32,879 nt of DNA. Source: Oscillospiraceae bacterium (lineage in GTDB: Bacteria > Bacillota > Clostridia > Oscillospirales > Oscillospiraceae). Position numbers and translations under genes: made by a program. The notes beneath the pieces are model-generated. The model saw only the letters and a program-made list of their open reading frames with translations. It was not told the origin of the DNA and did no database searches. Location of the stretch: positions 1 through 32,879 of the forward strand of contig JAFWTG010000117.1 in the NCBI GenBank assembly GCA_017519005.1, in the 5' to 3' direction. Below are positions 1-7,100 of this stretch, piece by piece; the first letter of the stretch is position 1, and the number at the start of each line of letters is the position of its first letter.

Positions 1-1
1 G

Positions 2-388
2 GGCTTTATGATCCAGGGCGGCGACCCCACTGGCACCGGTATGGGCGGCCCCGGCTACTGCATCAAGGGCGAGTTCTTTATGAACGGCGTGGACAACAAG
101 CTCAAGCACAAGCGCGGCGTCCTGTCCATGGCCCGGTCCTCCAATCCCAACTCTGCCGGCAGCCAGTTCTTCCTGATGCACCAGGATTCCCCCCATCTGG
201 ATAAGCAGTACGCCGCCTTCGGAAAGGTCACGGAGGGCCTGGAGGTCATCGACGCCATCGCTTCCGTCAAGGTGGACATGAACGACAAGCCTCTGACCGA
301 GCAGAAAATGGCCTCGATTCGCGTGGACACCCAGGGCGTCGATTATCCCGAGCCCAAGAAGCTCAGAGATCCCTATGGCAGATTCTAA
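2..388 (+). CDS. Peptidyl-prolyl cis-trans isomerase, cyclophilin type (5' end missing)
   Basis: C-terminal part of a cyclophilin that catalyses cis-trans isomerisation of X-Pro bonds and assists protein folding. The window cuts off the N-terminus; the reading frame is open from base 2 and reads GFMIQGGDPTGTG, the classic cyclophilin catalytic-core motif, so the first ATG at base 8 is internal and not a start. Further family signatures follow: GGPGY, a GVLSMAR segment, NSAGSQFF (the active-site strand) and the loop FGKVTEGLEVIDAI. No signal peptide or membrane segment lies in the visible part, so the location cannot be decided. The gene ends just before a hairpin-flanked repeat and the tmRNA gene. 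Family assignment is secure; which paralogue it is cannot be said. Confidence 0.95.
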   Translation, partial: GFMIQGGDPTGTGMGGPGYCIKGEFFMNGVDNKLKHKRGVLSMARSSNPNSAGSQFFLMHQDSPHLDKQYAAFGKVTEGLEVIDAIASVKVDMNDKPLTEQKMASIRVDTQGVDYPEPKKLRDPYGRF

Positions 389-390
389 TT

Positions 391-458
391 TGTCGCGCAG
401 CGACACCATACCTATTCACTATTATCTATTACCTATTATCTGCGCCGCCCAGCGGCGC
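391..458. repeat. Hairpin-flanked AT-rich intergenic repeat element
   Basis: Starting 2 bases after the cyclophilin stop codon there is a perfect 6-bp hairpin (TGTCGC, loop GCA, GCGACA; 391-405). Then comes a low-complexity stretch built from CTATTA/CTATTC-type units (about 411-440), and then a perfect 7-bp hairpin (GCGCCGC, loop CCA, GCGGCGC; 442-458) ending 5 bases before the tmRNA. The bracketed structure suggests a small dispersed repeat or a palindrome-bounded spacer; the hairpins could also stop transcription or help process the tmRNA 5' end. Only one copy is in the window. Confidence 0.5.
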
Positions 459-463
459 TACAC

Positions 464-814
464 GGGGCTGTACCGGTTTCGACGGGGATAGTGAGGCTGG
501 AATAGCGGGCGGAGGCGCCTGACCTCCACAAAACGGGTACCTTTTTTAAATTAACTGACAACGATAATCTCGTTCTGGCTGCTGCTTAATCAGCAACCCG
601 TCCGCCCCGGAAGGCCCACGAGCCGGGCTCGGGCGTGATTCAGTGGGGACCGTGCGTACGGTAAGCTTTGCCCGTGCCATGCATCATGAAGCTACCAAGG
701 CCGTAAGGGTGTTTGTTCCCGTGCGGCCGAGGGAACGTAAATAACAAACTGCGCCCGGAGAAGTTCCCGTCAAGTTATTTTCGGACAGGGGTTCAACTCC
801 CCTCAGCTCCACCA
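464..814 (+). ncRNA. ssrA: Transfer-messenger RNA (tmRNA)
   Basis: One-piece tmRNA that rescues stalled ribosomes by acting first as alanyl-tRNA and then as a short mRNA for a degradation tag. The 5' end GGGGCTGTACCGGTTTCGAC is the hallmark tmRNA start. The 3' end has a T-arm (ACAGGGG TTCAACT CCCCT) and an acceptor strand CAGCTCC followed by an encoded ACCA. The acceptor stem pairs GGGGCTG (464-470) with CAGCTCC (804-810), with one G-T pair. The length of 351 bases is normal for Firmicutes. The tag frame lies at 557-589. SmpB is not in the window. The open frame at 713-919 that crosses this RNA is spurious. Confidence 0.97.
557..589 (+). other. tmRNA tag-peptide reading frame
   Basis: After the upstream motif TTAACT the likely resume codon is GAC at 557. 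Reading on gives D-N-D-N-L-V-L-A-A-A followed by TAA (587-589). With the alanine carried by the tmRNA the tag would be ADNDNLVLAAA. The composition and the C-terminal LAA-type end fit a ClpXP degron, but there are three alanines after the last leucine where two are usual. The resume codon is inferred from position and context. Confidence 0.75.
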
Positions 815-846
815 AAAAAGACGCCGTCAGGCGTCTTTTTTGGTGG
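809..846. terminator. tmRNA terminator, perfect 17-bp inverted repeat
   Basis: Left arm 809-825 and right arm 830-846 are exact reverse complements around a GTCA loop; the arms carry A6 and T6 runs, as in a bidirectional intrinsic terminator. The left arm contains the tmRNA CCACCA 3' end itself, so the mature RNA end is only freed after trimming. Confidence 0.9.
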
Positions 847-915
847 AATCAAATTTTTTCCGTATGAACAACATAAAATAAACGATTTGTTGAATATAAA
901 ACAATTGATTGATTA

Positions 916-944
916 TTGAACTTCGATCGATCTCCTGTTATAAT
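916..944 (+). promoter_or_regulatory. Sigma-A-type promoter for the XRE regulator gene
   Basis: TTGAAC (916-921), a 17-base spacer and TATAAT (939-944), about 39 bases before the ATG at 983. The -10 box is a full consensus match and the -35 box matches five of six positions. Confidence 0.75.
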
Positions 945-982
945 ATAGCTGCGAGTGAGAGATAACACAGTGGAGGCCGGCC

Positions 983-2137
983 ATGATTGAATTGGGGGAA
1001 CGGATTAAGGCGCTGCGCCAGCGCGACGGGCGAACGCAGGAATCCTTTGCAAGGGAGCTCGGCGTTACGGCGCAGGCGGTTTCGCGGTGGGAGAAAGGGA
1101 TCTGCTATCCGGATATGGAGCTGATCCCCTCGATTGCGAACTTTTTCGGCGTCTCCATCGACGAGCTCTTTGGCTATGAAAACGAGCGGACGAAAAAGAT
1201 CGACGCCCTGTACGACAGGATCGTCGAGATGAATCGGATCAATAACGGGATTGATTTCAACCTTGACGAGTGCATCGCCCTTGCGCGGGGATCGCTGATC
1301 GAATTCCCGGGCAATGAAAAGCTGACCGCGGCCCTCGCCTCCGCACTTTACAACGCGGGTTCAATCCGCAGGGGGGAAGGCCATTGCGACAGCTCGGACG
1401 GCTTCGAGGTCTGCGACGTGGAGCGGCACAGGAGCAATCCCGAATGGCAGGAGGCCATTCAGCTTTATGAAAAGCTCCTGCGCACCGTCAAAAGCGGCGA
1501 GCTGCGGAATCAGGCGGTGCTGGAGCTCTCCCAGCTTTACAAATTTACCGGCGAACACGAAAAAGCCCTGCAGCTTGCGGAGTCCGCGCCGAATATCCAG
1601 GGCTCCAAGCTGTTTTTGCGCATCAATGCCTTCGACGGCAAGGAGGCTGTCGCGGCATCCGGGGAAGCCCTGGTCGATCTCTTGAGATGTCTGTCCGAAC
1701 TGATCCCGGCCATTGTGCGAGCGGACCGCAGCATCCCGCCCCTGGAAGCCGTCAAGCTGCTTTCCAACGCAGAGACGATGCTCGGGCTCGTGTTTGCCGA
1801 CGGCGATTACGGGAAGCTGATCAGCGCGATTGTCTGCCTGCACCTGCTGCGCTCCTATTATCTGTGGCTGGCCGGCGACAGGGACGGCGCCTTTCAGGCC
1901 CTCGACGCAGCCCTTGCGTGCGCGGAAATGTATGACGACGAAAGCAGCATGGCGCCCTATACCTCGCCGCTGCTCCAATACTCCAAACCCCTCGTGTGCA
2001 TGTTCGGCCGCAAGCTGACGCCGGAATTGCCGGAGATCTGGCCCTTCTGGGACGTACCGGAGGCCAAACGGGTGAAAAGCGAAATGCAGACCGATCCCCG
2101 CTGGGCGGAATGGGTGAGAAAGACGGGCGGCGCCTGA
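983..2137 (+). CDS. XRE-family helix-turn-helix regulator with long helical C-terminal domain
   Basis: Predicted DNA-binding regulator of 384 residues. Residues about 5-62 form a Cro/C1-type helix-turn-helix: IKALRQRDGRTQESFARELG, then VTAQAVSRWEKG (recognition helix), ending in FGVSIDELFG. The rest (about 75-384) is alpha-helical and looks like degenerate TPR repeats (for example the EWQEAIQLYEKLLRT and GEHEKALQLAES stretches), a layout common in Clostridia in which the C-terminal part probably senses a peptide, ligand or protein. The start ATG has GGAGG about 7 bases upstream, and a good promoter sits at 916-944. The lipoprotein gene at 2244 lies 106 bases downstream on the same strand and may be co-transcribed. 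The target genes and signal are unknown. Confidence 0.85.
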   Translation: MIELGERIKALRQRDGRTQESFARELGVTAQAVSRWEKGICYPDMELIPSIANFFGVSIDELFGYENERTKKIDALYDRIVEMNRINNGIDFNLDECIALARGSLIEFPGNEKLTAALASALYNAGSIRRGEGHCDSSDGFEVCDVERHRSNPEWQEAIQLYEKLLRTVKSGELRNQAVLELSQLYKFTGEHEKALQLAESAPNIQGSKLFLRINAFDGKEAVAASGEALVDLLRCLSELIPAIVRADRSIPPLEAVKLLSNAETMLGLVFADGDYGKLISAIVCLHLLRSYYLWLAGDRDGAFQALDAALACAEMYDDESSMAPYTSPLLQYSKPLVCMFGRKLTPELPEIWPFWDVPEAKRVKSEMQTDPRWAEWVRKTGGA

Positions 2138-2230
2138 TAGGATGATCCAATCAAACGATAAAACGACCCGAAGCGCCGCAGTGCGGACAATCGGGACAGA
2201 CAGCTTGACGAGCTTCGGAAAGGAAGCGGA

Positions 2231-2236
2231 AAGGAG
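2231..2236 (+). promoter_or_regulatory. Ribosome-binding site that sets a GTG start
   Basis: AAGGAG lies 7 bases before GTG 2244. The upstream in-frame ATG at 2142 has no comparable site and would put 34 charged residues ahead of the lipoprotein signal peptide, so the GTG is preferred. Confidence 0.7.
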
Positions 2237-2243
2237 CGTTCCA

Positions 2244-3107
2244 GTGAAGAAAGAAAGAGCGGCATTCCTTTGGAATCGAATTATGTGTGCGGCGGCAGCC
2301 TTCGCGCTGGTCGCCGCGGCAGGCTGCGGGATCCAACCCACGCACGGCGGCAGCGATATTCCCTCGCAGACTGCCGCAACGGAGCTTCCTCTGCAGAGCG
2401 AATCCGAGAGCTCCATCCTCGCTTCGAGCGGCAGGGACGATCCTGAAACGACGAAAGCGACGACCAGAAGGGAGGATCCGGGGTTTATCTCTGAGGACAG
2501 AGTACGGCTGAATACCTTTCTCATCGCCATTGTGCAGCAGAATATCGAAAACAGCGAGACCGATTTGGACGAGGACGCCGAGCTTGTGCGATTTGCCTTC
2601 GGCTATCGCAGAGATAACGACGCAGAGGCCATTGTCGAACGGGAAGACGAAAACGGCCTTTCCTGCCGCACCCTGACCCTTGCGCAGGTTAATGAGACGC
2701 TCGAGCTGTATTTCGGCCGGACCCTCTCCCCTGACAGCGAAGATTACAGCATTCTGAACGAGGCAGGGGAAGGCTTTCACTGCGTATTCCGCGACGGCTG
2801 TTTCTGGAACGTCCCGCCATATCCGGCGGAGGCCTACGATTTCCCGGTACGCTTTTGTCTGGTGGACAAGATCAACGAAGAGAGCGCCACGGTACATTTC
2901 AGACTGTATCGGGTCAATCCCGATATCTGGGGCGAGGGGGAAGCAAAGCGGCATCTGCCCCTTCTTCCCATGTTCAGTTTTCTGGACGCGGAAAGCACCA
3001 ATCCCGAGACAAAGGGGTGGATCACCAGGATCGGTCAGGGCACCGCTGTCCTCAGCGTTACGGGAGAAGAACTGAGGCTGGTCAAGTTGACGACCTCGCT
3101 CTATTGA
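2244..3107 (+). CDS. Putative lipoprotein of unknown function
   Basis: With the GTG start the protein has 287 residues. It begins with a lipoprotein signal peptide: a charged N-region (VKKER), a hydrophobic stretch rich in Ala, and a lipobox VAAAGC with the lipid-attachment cysteine at residue 28. A Ser/Thr/Glu-rich linker follows (about residues 30-75), as is usual for surface lipoproteins that need to clear the wall. The folded part (about 80-287) has many acidic and aromatic residues. I do not recognise its family. It follows the XRE regulator on the same strand and meets the small minus-strand gene at 3120 with only 12 bases between. It could be a sensor or ligand-binding partner of the regulator; that is inference from position only. 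Confidence 0.75.
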   Translation: MKKERAAFLWNRIMCAAAAFALVAAAGCGIQPTHGGSDIPSQTAATELPLQSESESSILASSGRDDPETTKATTRREDPGFISEDRVRLNTFLIAIVQQNIENSETDLDEDAELVRFAFGYRRDNDAEAIVEREDENGLSCRTLTLAQVNETLELYFGRTLSPDSEDYSILNEAGEGFHCVFRDGCFWNVPPYPAEAYDFPVRFCLVDKINEESATVHFRLYRVNPDIWGEGEAKRHLPLLPMFSFLDAESTNPETKGWITRIGQGTAVLSVTGEELRLVKLTTSLY

Positions 3108-3119
3108 TCCGCGTTCTGG

Positions 3120-3329
3120 TTATTCCTTTACTTCCTCTTCATCCAGACCGGCGGCGGGGATGGCAAAGCTGATGTGATCCTTCTCTTCGCCGGGGATTTT
3201 CCTCAAACCCCAAAGAAGGCTGCGAACTTCCAGGGTTCCGGCCTCCTTGTCTCTCTTGATCTGATACGGGATCGCAGAGAGTGCCAGCGCGCAAAGGGCG
3301 GTACGGCCAAGAATTTTTCCGATTTTCAT
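3120..3329 (-). CDS. Small membrane-anchored protein, conserved-type hypothetical
   Basis: A 69-residue protein. Residues about 8-22 (GRTALCALALSAIPY) form a single hydrophobic segment after a short basic start, so it is probably anchored in the membrane. The remainder is charged and ends in a very acidic tail (LDEEEVKE). A good Shine-Dalgarno site (GGAGGTG) lies about 5 bases before the ATG, which supports it as a real gene. Short proteins with this build are common in Clostridia, but I know of no function. It lies 81 bases downstream of the flavin-reductase gene on the same strand and may be read from the same transcript. Confidence 0.65.
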   Translation of the reverse strand: MKIGKILGRTALCALALSAIPYQIKRDKEAGTLEVRSLLWGLRKIPGEEKDHISFAIPAAGLDEEEVKE

Positions 3330-3359
3330 GGGAACACCTCCATCAATTTGATTTTAAAT

Positions 3360-3418
3360 AATTATTTTGAACGTGCTGCGGCGGCCAGGGCCTCTGCGGC
3401 ACGTTTGCTTCTATAACA
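3360..3418 (-). terminator. Weak hairpin between flavin reductase and small membrane protein genes
   Basis: On the minus strand AACGTGC and GCACGTT form a 7-bp outer stem, with GGCC/GGCC inside it, followed by an A/T-rich run without a clear T-tract. It could be a weak terminator or attenuator that lowers expression of the gene at 3120-3329. Confidence 0.3.
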
Positions 3419-3971
3419 GTTGTTTCCCGATCCCCCAGGCGTCTCCGACCTTTTCTCCGATCACGTGGTAGGCGTGATTGAAGGGGTCGAAGCAGAGGGG
3501 AGCGGCCTTTGCCATGTCGAGCCTGCCGTCGGTCAGGGCGGACTCGTCCACGCTGACGTTGACGATCTCGCCCCGGAGGATGCAGCTCTGCTTGTTGAAC
3601 TCGATGACCCGGCACTCGATGCAGACCGGCAGCTCCCGGATGATGGGGGCGTTGACCAGCGCGCTTCTCTCGGCGGTGAAGCCGGCCCGGGCGAACTTGT
3701 CCGCGGTCTTGAGGCCGGTGGCGATGCCCACGTAGTCACAGCCTGCGGCGTGGGCCGCGTCGGCCATGCTGACGGTGAAGGCGCCGGTTCTGGCGAAGTT
3801 GAGGCAGGTCTTGTGGCCGGGGGAGAGGCAGACGGACAGCTCGTTCTCCTCGCTGATGCCGCCCCAGGCGGCGTTCATGACGTTGGGCACCCCATTTTCA
3901 TCGTAAGTCGCCAGAATCCACACCGGCTGGGGAAGGCTCAGGGGCTTCGCGCCATAGTTTTTTCTGCTCAT
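3411..3971 (-). CDS. Flavin reductase-like (FMN-binding split-barrel) protein
   Basis: A 186-residue protein of the flavin-reductase-like domain family, small cytoplasmic proteins that bind FMN and reduce flavin or act as flavin oxidoreductases. Family features: the opening PVWILATYDENGVPNVMNAAW (a substrate-to-beta-strand motif that accepts FMN), CLSPGHKTCLNFARTGAFTV, a conserved DKF segment (AGFTAERS follows), and IECRVIEF in the later barrel strands. The length is right for the family. The ATG is preceded by AAGGAGG about 9 bases upstream. A promoter facing this gene lies at 4006-4034, back to back with that of the SLH protein gene. The physiological substrate cannot be told from the sequence. 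Confidence 0.85.
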   Translation of the reverse strand: MSRKNYGAKPLSLPQPVWILATYDENGVPNVMNAAWGGISEENELSVCLSPGHKTCLNFARTGAFTVSMADAAHAAGCDYVGIATGLKTADKFARAGFTAERSALVNAPIIRELPVCIECRVIEFNKQSCILRGEIVNVSVDESALTDGRLDMAKAAPLCFDPFNHAYHVIGEKVGDAWGIGKQLL

Positions 3972-4005
3972 GCTAATTGCCTCCTTCTAATATGTTTGTA
4001 TATCA

Positions 4006-4034
4006 AGTATAGCACGGCAGACGGCCGGATGCAA
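4006..4034 (-). promoter_or_regulatory. Promoter for the flavin reductase gene
   Basis: On the minus strand TTGCAT (4029-4034), a 17-base spacer and TATACT (4006-4011), 35 bases before the ATG. The -10 box is good and the -35 box is weak. Confidence 0.5.
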
Positions 4035-4068
4035 GAGAAAAAGCCAACGAGAAAATATCCAAAATCTC

Positions 4069-4097
4069 TGTACATCCTTGAATAAATATGCTATACT
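4069..4097 (+). promoter_or_regulatory. Promoter for the SLH protein gene
   Basis: TGTACA (4069-4074), a 17-base spacer and TATACT (4092-4097), 31 bases before the ATG at 4129. The -35 box matches four of six positions, so the call is moderate. It is divergent from the flavin reductase promoter, with about 35 bases between the two -35 boxes. Confidence 0.5.
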
Positions 4098-4128
4098 GGA
4101 TTTGGAGAAAAATATTAAGGAGGTATCC

Positions 4129-7100
4129 ATGATGAAGCGCAAGCTCACAGCGATGATCCTGGTCCTGTGCATGGTTCTTTCTCTGCTTCCCGGGACGGTG
4201 TTCGCGCAGGAGGAACCCCTTGCCTACAATCAGTTCCGGGTCACCTACGACATGAACGGCGGCTCGGTCTACTGGTCCAGAGGCAGCAGCCTGCCCGAGG
4301 GAACGGAGGAGGACTTTCTGGCGGACGGGGACCGGACCACCAACGTCAACCAGGCCAACACGGTCCATTTCCTGATCGACCCGACCCGGGCCGTGAACCG
4401 GGAGGCCTGGAACAACGGCGAATTCGTCACCTACGAGCCCTTCGAGGCGGCGGACCGCTCCATCAACGTCCGGGTCAGCTATCCCACGGAGGACAGCTGG
4501 TACAGCGCCAACGCCGTGGTGGACGGTCAGGCAACAGAGACCGGCTATACCTTTGAAAACAACGTGCTCTCCTTCAAGGCGGAGGCGGCGGTCGGAGAGG
4601 TCAACGTGGACATCTGGTGGACGGACCACGACTTCGCGTTTTTCAACTTTGAACCCAACGAGGGAGAGATCCTCATCGACTACCAGTGGAACAACGAGGG
4701 CGAGGTCATCGTCGATCCCGGCACGACGATCCTGCGCAGCTGCGCCCAGCCGGAGTATTCCCGCACCCGGTTCACGGTGCCCGACACCACCCAGAGCGTC
4801 AGCTTCACCTGGAGCGGCCACCTGCGGAGGCTCTGGGTCGAGGGCGAGGGAGACGAGAACGGCTGGGGCGAGATCTCCGGCGTCGGGCTCAGCTCCTATA
4901 CCTACGAACTGAACCGGGTCAACGAGTTCAACGATCCCTGGAACCACTACGGCGTCAACTTTGACTTCTTCTGGAACTGGAGCTGCGAGCTCCAGGCCTG
5001 CTACGACGTCTGGGGCGGCCTGGTCTACATGGGCCTGGGCGACGCCGAGCCCACGGAGCTGTTGTATGACGGCGATTGGCAGAGCTTTGCGGCGGACGGC
5101 CAGATTCGACCGGTCCGTCTGCGCTTCGACCAGGAACACGGCCTGGACCGCGGTCAGTATGAACAGGACGGCGTACTGCACTACGTGGACTCCAACGTGG
5201 CCCCCGAGGACCGGCTGCTCTTCGTCTTCGCCGAGTACACGACGGCCGACGGCGATGAGATACGGGACTGGATCGTGGAAGCCGGCGAGGCCGTCATGCC
5301 CGGTTTCACCCTGGCAAACAACATTCTGAGCTTCACCCCGGAGACGGGCTGTGAAATGCGGCTGGAGGTCTTCTGGTCCGAGGCGGAATACGATTTCCGG
5401 AACTTCGGCTGGGACGACGACACCCTGATGATCGAGTTCAACGCCTGGGGCGGCGGCACCGTCCACTGGGACGAGGGCGTGGACGTGGGAACCCTGCTCC
5501 AGCCCGAGCACGGCCGGGGCAAGATCCTGCTGCCCCTGAACACGCCCCAGCTGAGCTTCACCTGGGACGGCCACCTGCGCACCCTGGGCGTCTTCGGCCT
5601 GGACGGAAGCGAATGGAATCAGACGGAGTGGCAGGAGCCCGACTTCGACTCCTACACCCTGAGCCTGAACCAGACGGAGCCCGACGGCAGCCCACGGCGG
5701 CACTACATGATCAACTTCGACTTCGCCGACGACAACGATTGGAACTTCCTCTTTGCCGCCAACTACGATGACAACGGGGGCCTGGTCTTTTACGGCGTGG
5801 ACGAGATTCCCGACATGGAGCCTGAGGACTATCTGCCCCGGCAGGGCAATGGCAGAGCCTTCTGGCCGGACAACATCAGCTTCCGGTCCGGCGACGAGCC
5901 CGGCACGATCTATCTGCGCTTTGACCCGACCCGATGCATCGACTTTGAGCAGTGGGAGCAGGGCAATCTGGTCTTCCGGGATTCCTGGGAAAGCGAGGAC
6001 CGGGCCATCTCCGTCGTCGCCAAATACGCGGGTCTGGACGGAAGCTGGCACGAGGAGCTCCTGGTCCTCTATAGCGAAGCGGTCAGCGCGCGCGCGAGCT
6101 ATGATGGCAGCCTGTTGAGCTTCACGCCGGAGAGCGGCTACGGGGTGGACTTCGATATCTACTGGACCTTCCAGGATTACGAGTTCTCCCAGTTCCGGCC
6201 CACGGAGGAAAAGCCGGTGATGGTGAACGTGGACTGGTGGGGCGAAGGCAGCATCGGCATCGTGAACAGCCTGTCCGATGAGGATGTGATGATCGGGGAC
6301 GGACGGATGATGGTCCGCCTGTCCCGGGAGGTCAGCTCCCTGACCCTGGAATGGGACATGAACGACAATCTCCGCTGCATCAACGTCTACGGCCTGGGCG
6401 AGGACGGCGAGTGGCTCAACGGCATCGAGCCCTACGGCAACTGCTACACCCTGTATCTGGACCAGACGGACGAATGGGGCAACCCGAGGGATTGGTATCA
6501 CATCCAGTTCGAGTTTGAGGGGAACTCCATGCCCGACAACGGGATGCTCTTCGTCCGCTACGACGCGAACGGCGGCTCCGTCTTCCGGAGTCTCGACTAC
6601 GAAAACTATCCCGAGGCAAGCGCGGAGTACTACGAATTCGACGGTCAGGGCTTCTATTTCCTGGACGAGAACGGGGACAGCCGGGACGTCCGCCTCCTGA
6701 TCGACGAGACCAAGGCCATTGACTGGGAGCTTCTGGACAGCCAGGGCGAGATCGGCTTTCGGGAGCCCAACTGGTACGAGAACCGCTGTCTGATCGTCTA
6801 CGTCCGCAGCAGCAAGCTGGACGGCGTGGTGGTCTGGGACGGCAATCTGACGGAGTACGGCGAGTACAAGGGCTTCTCCTACTCCGGCGGCGAATACCTT
6901 ATCTTCGCGCCGTGGGGCAGCAGCGAGATGGAGATCAAGATCTACTGGACGGCAGAGGACTACTTCTTTGATATGTACCAGGGAACCCCGGAGGCACCGG
7001 TGGTGATCCAGGTAGACTGGTGGGGCGACGGTCAGATCAACCTGCCCGAGGTCCCTGAGGAGAACCTTTATCTGGAAGACAACCGCGCCAGGATCCGGGT

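Noticed and set aside
713-919. A short plus-strand open frame inside and after the tmRNA
   Set aside because: It covers the tmRNA 3' domain and its terminator, which fully explain the DNA.
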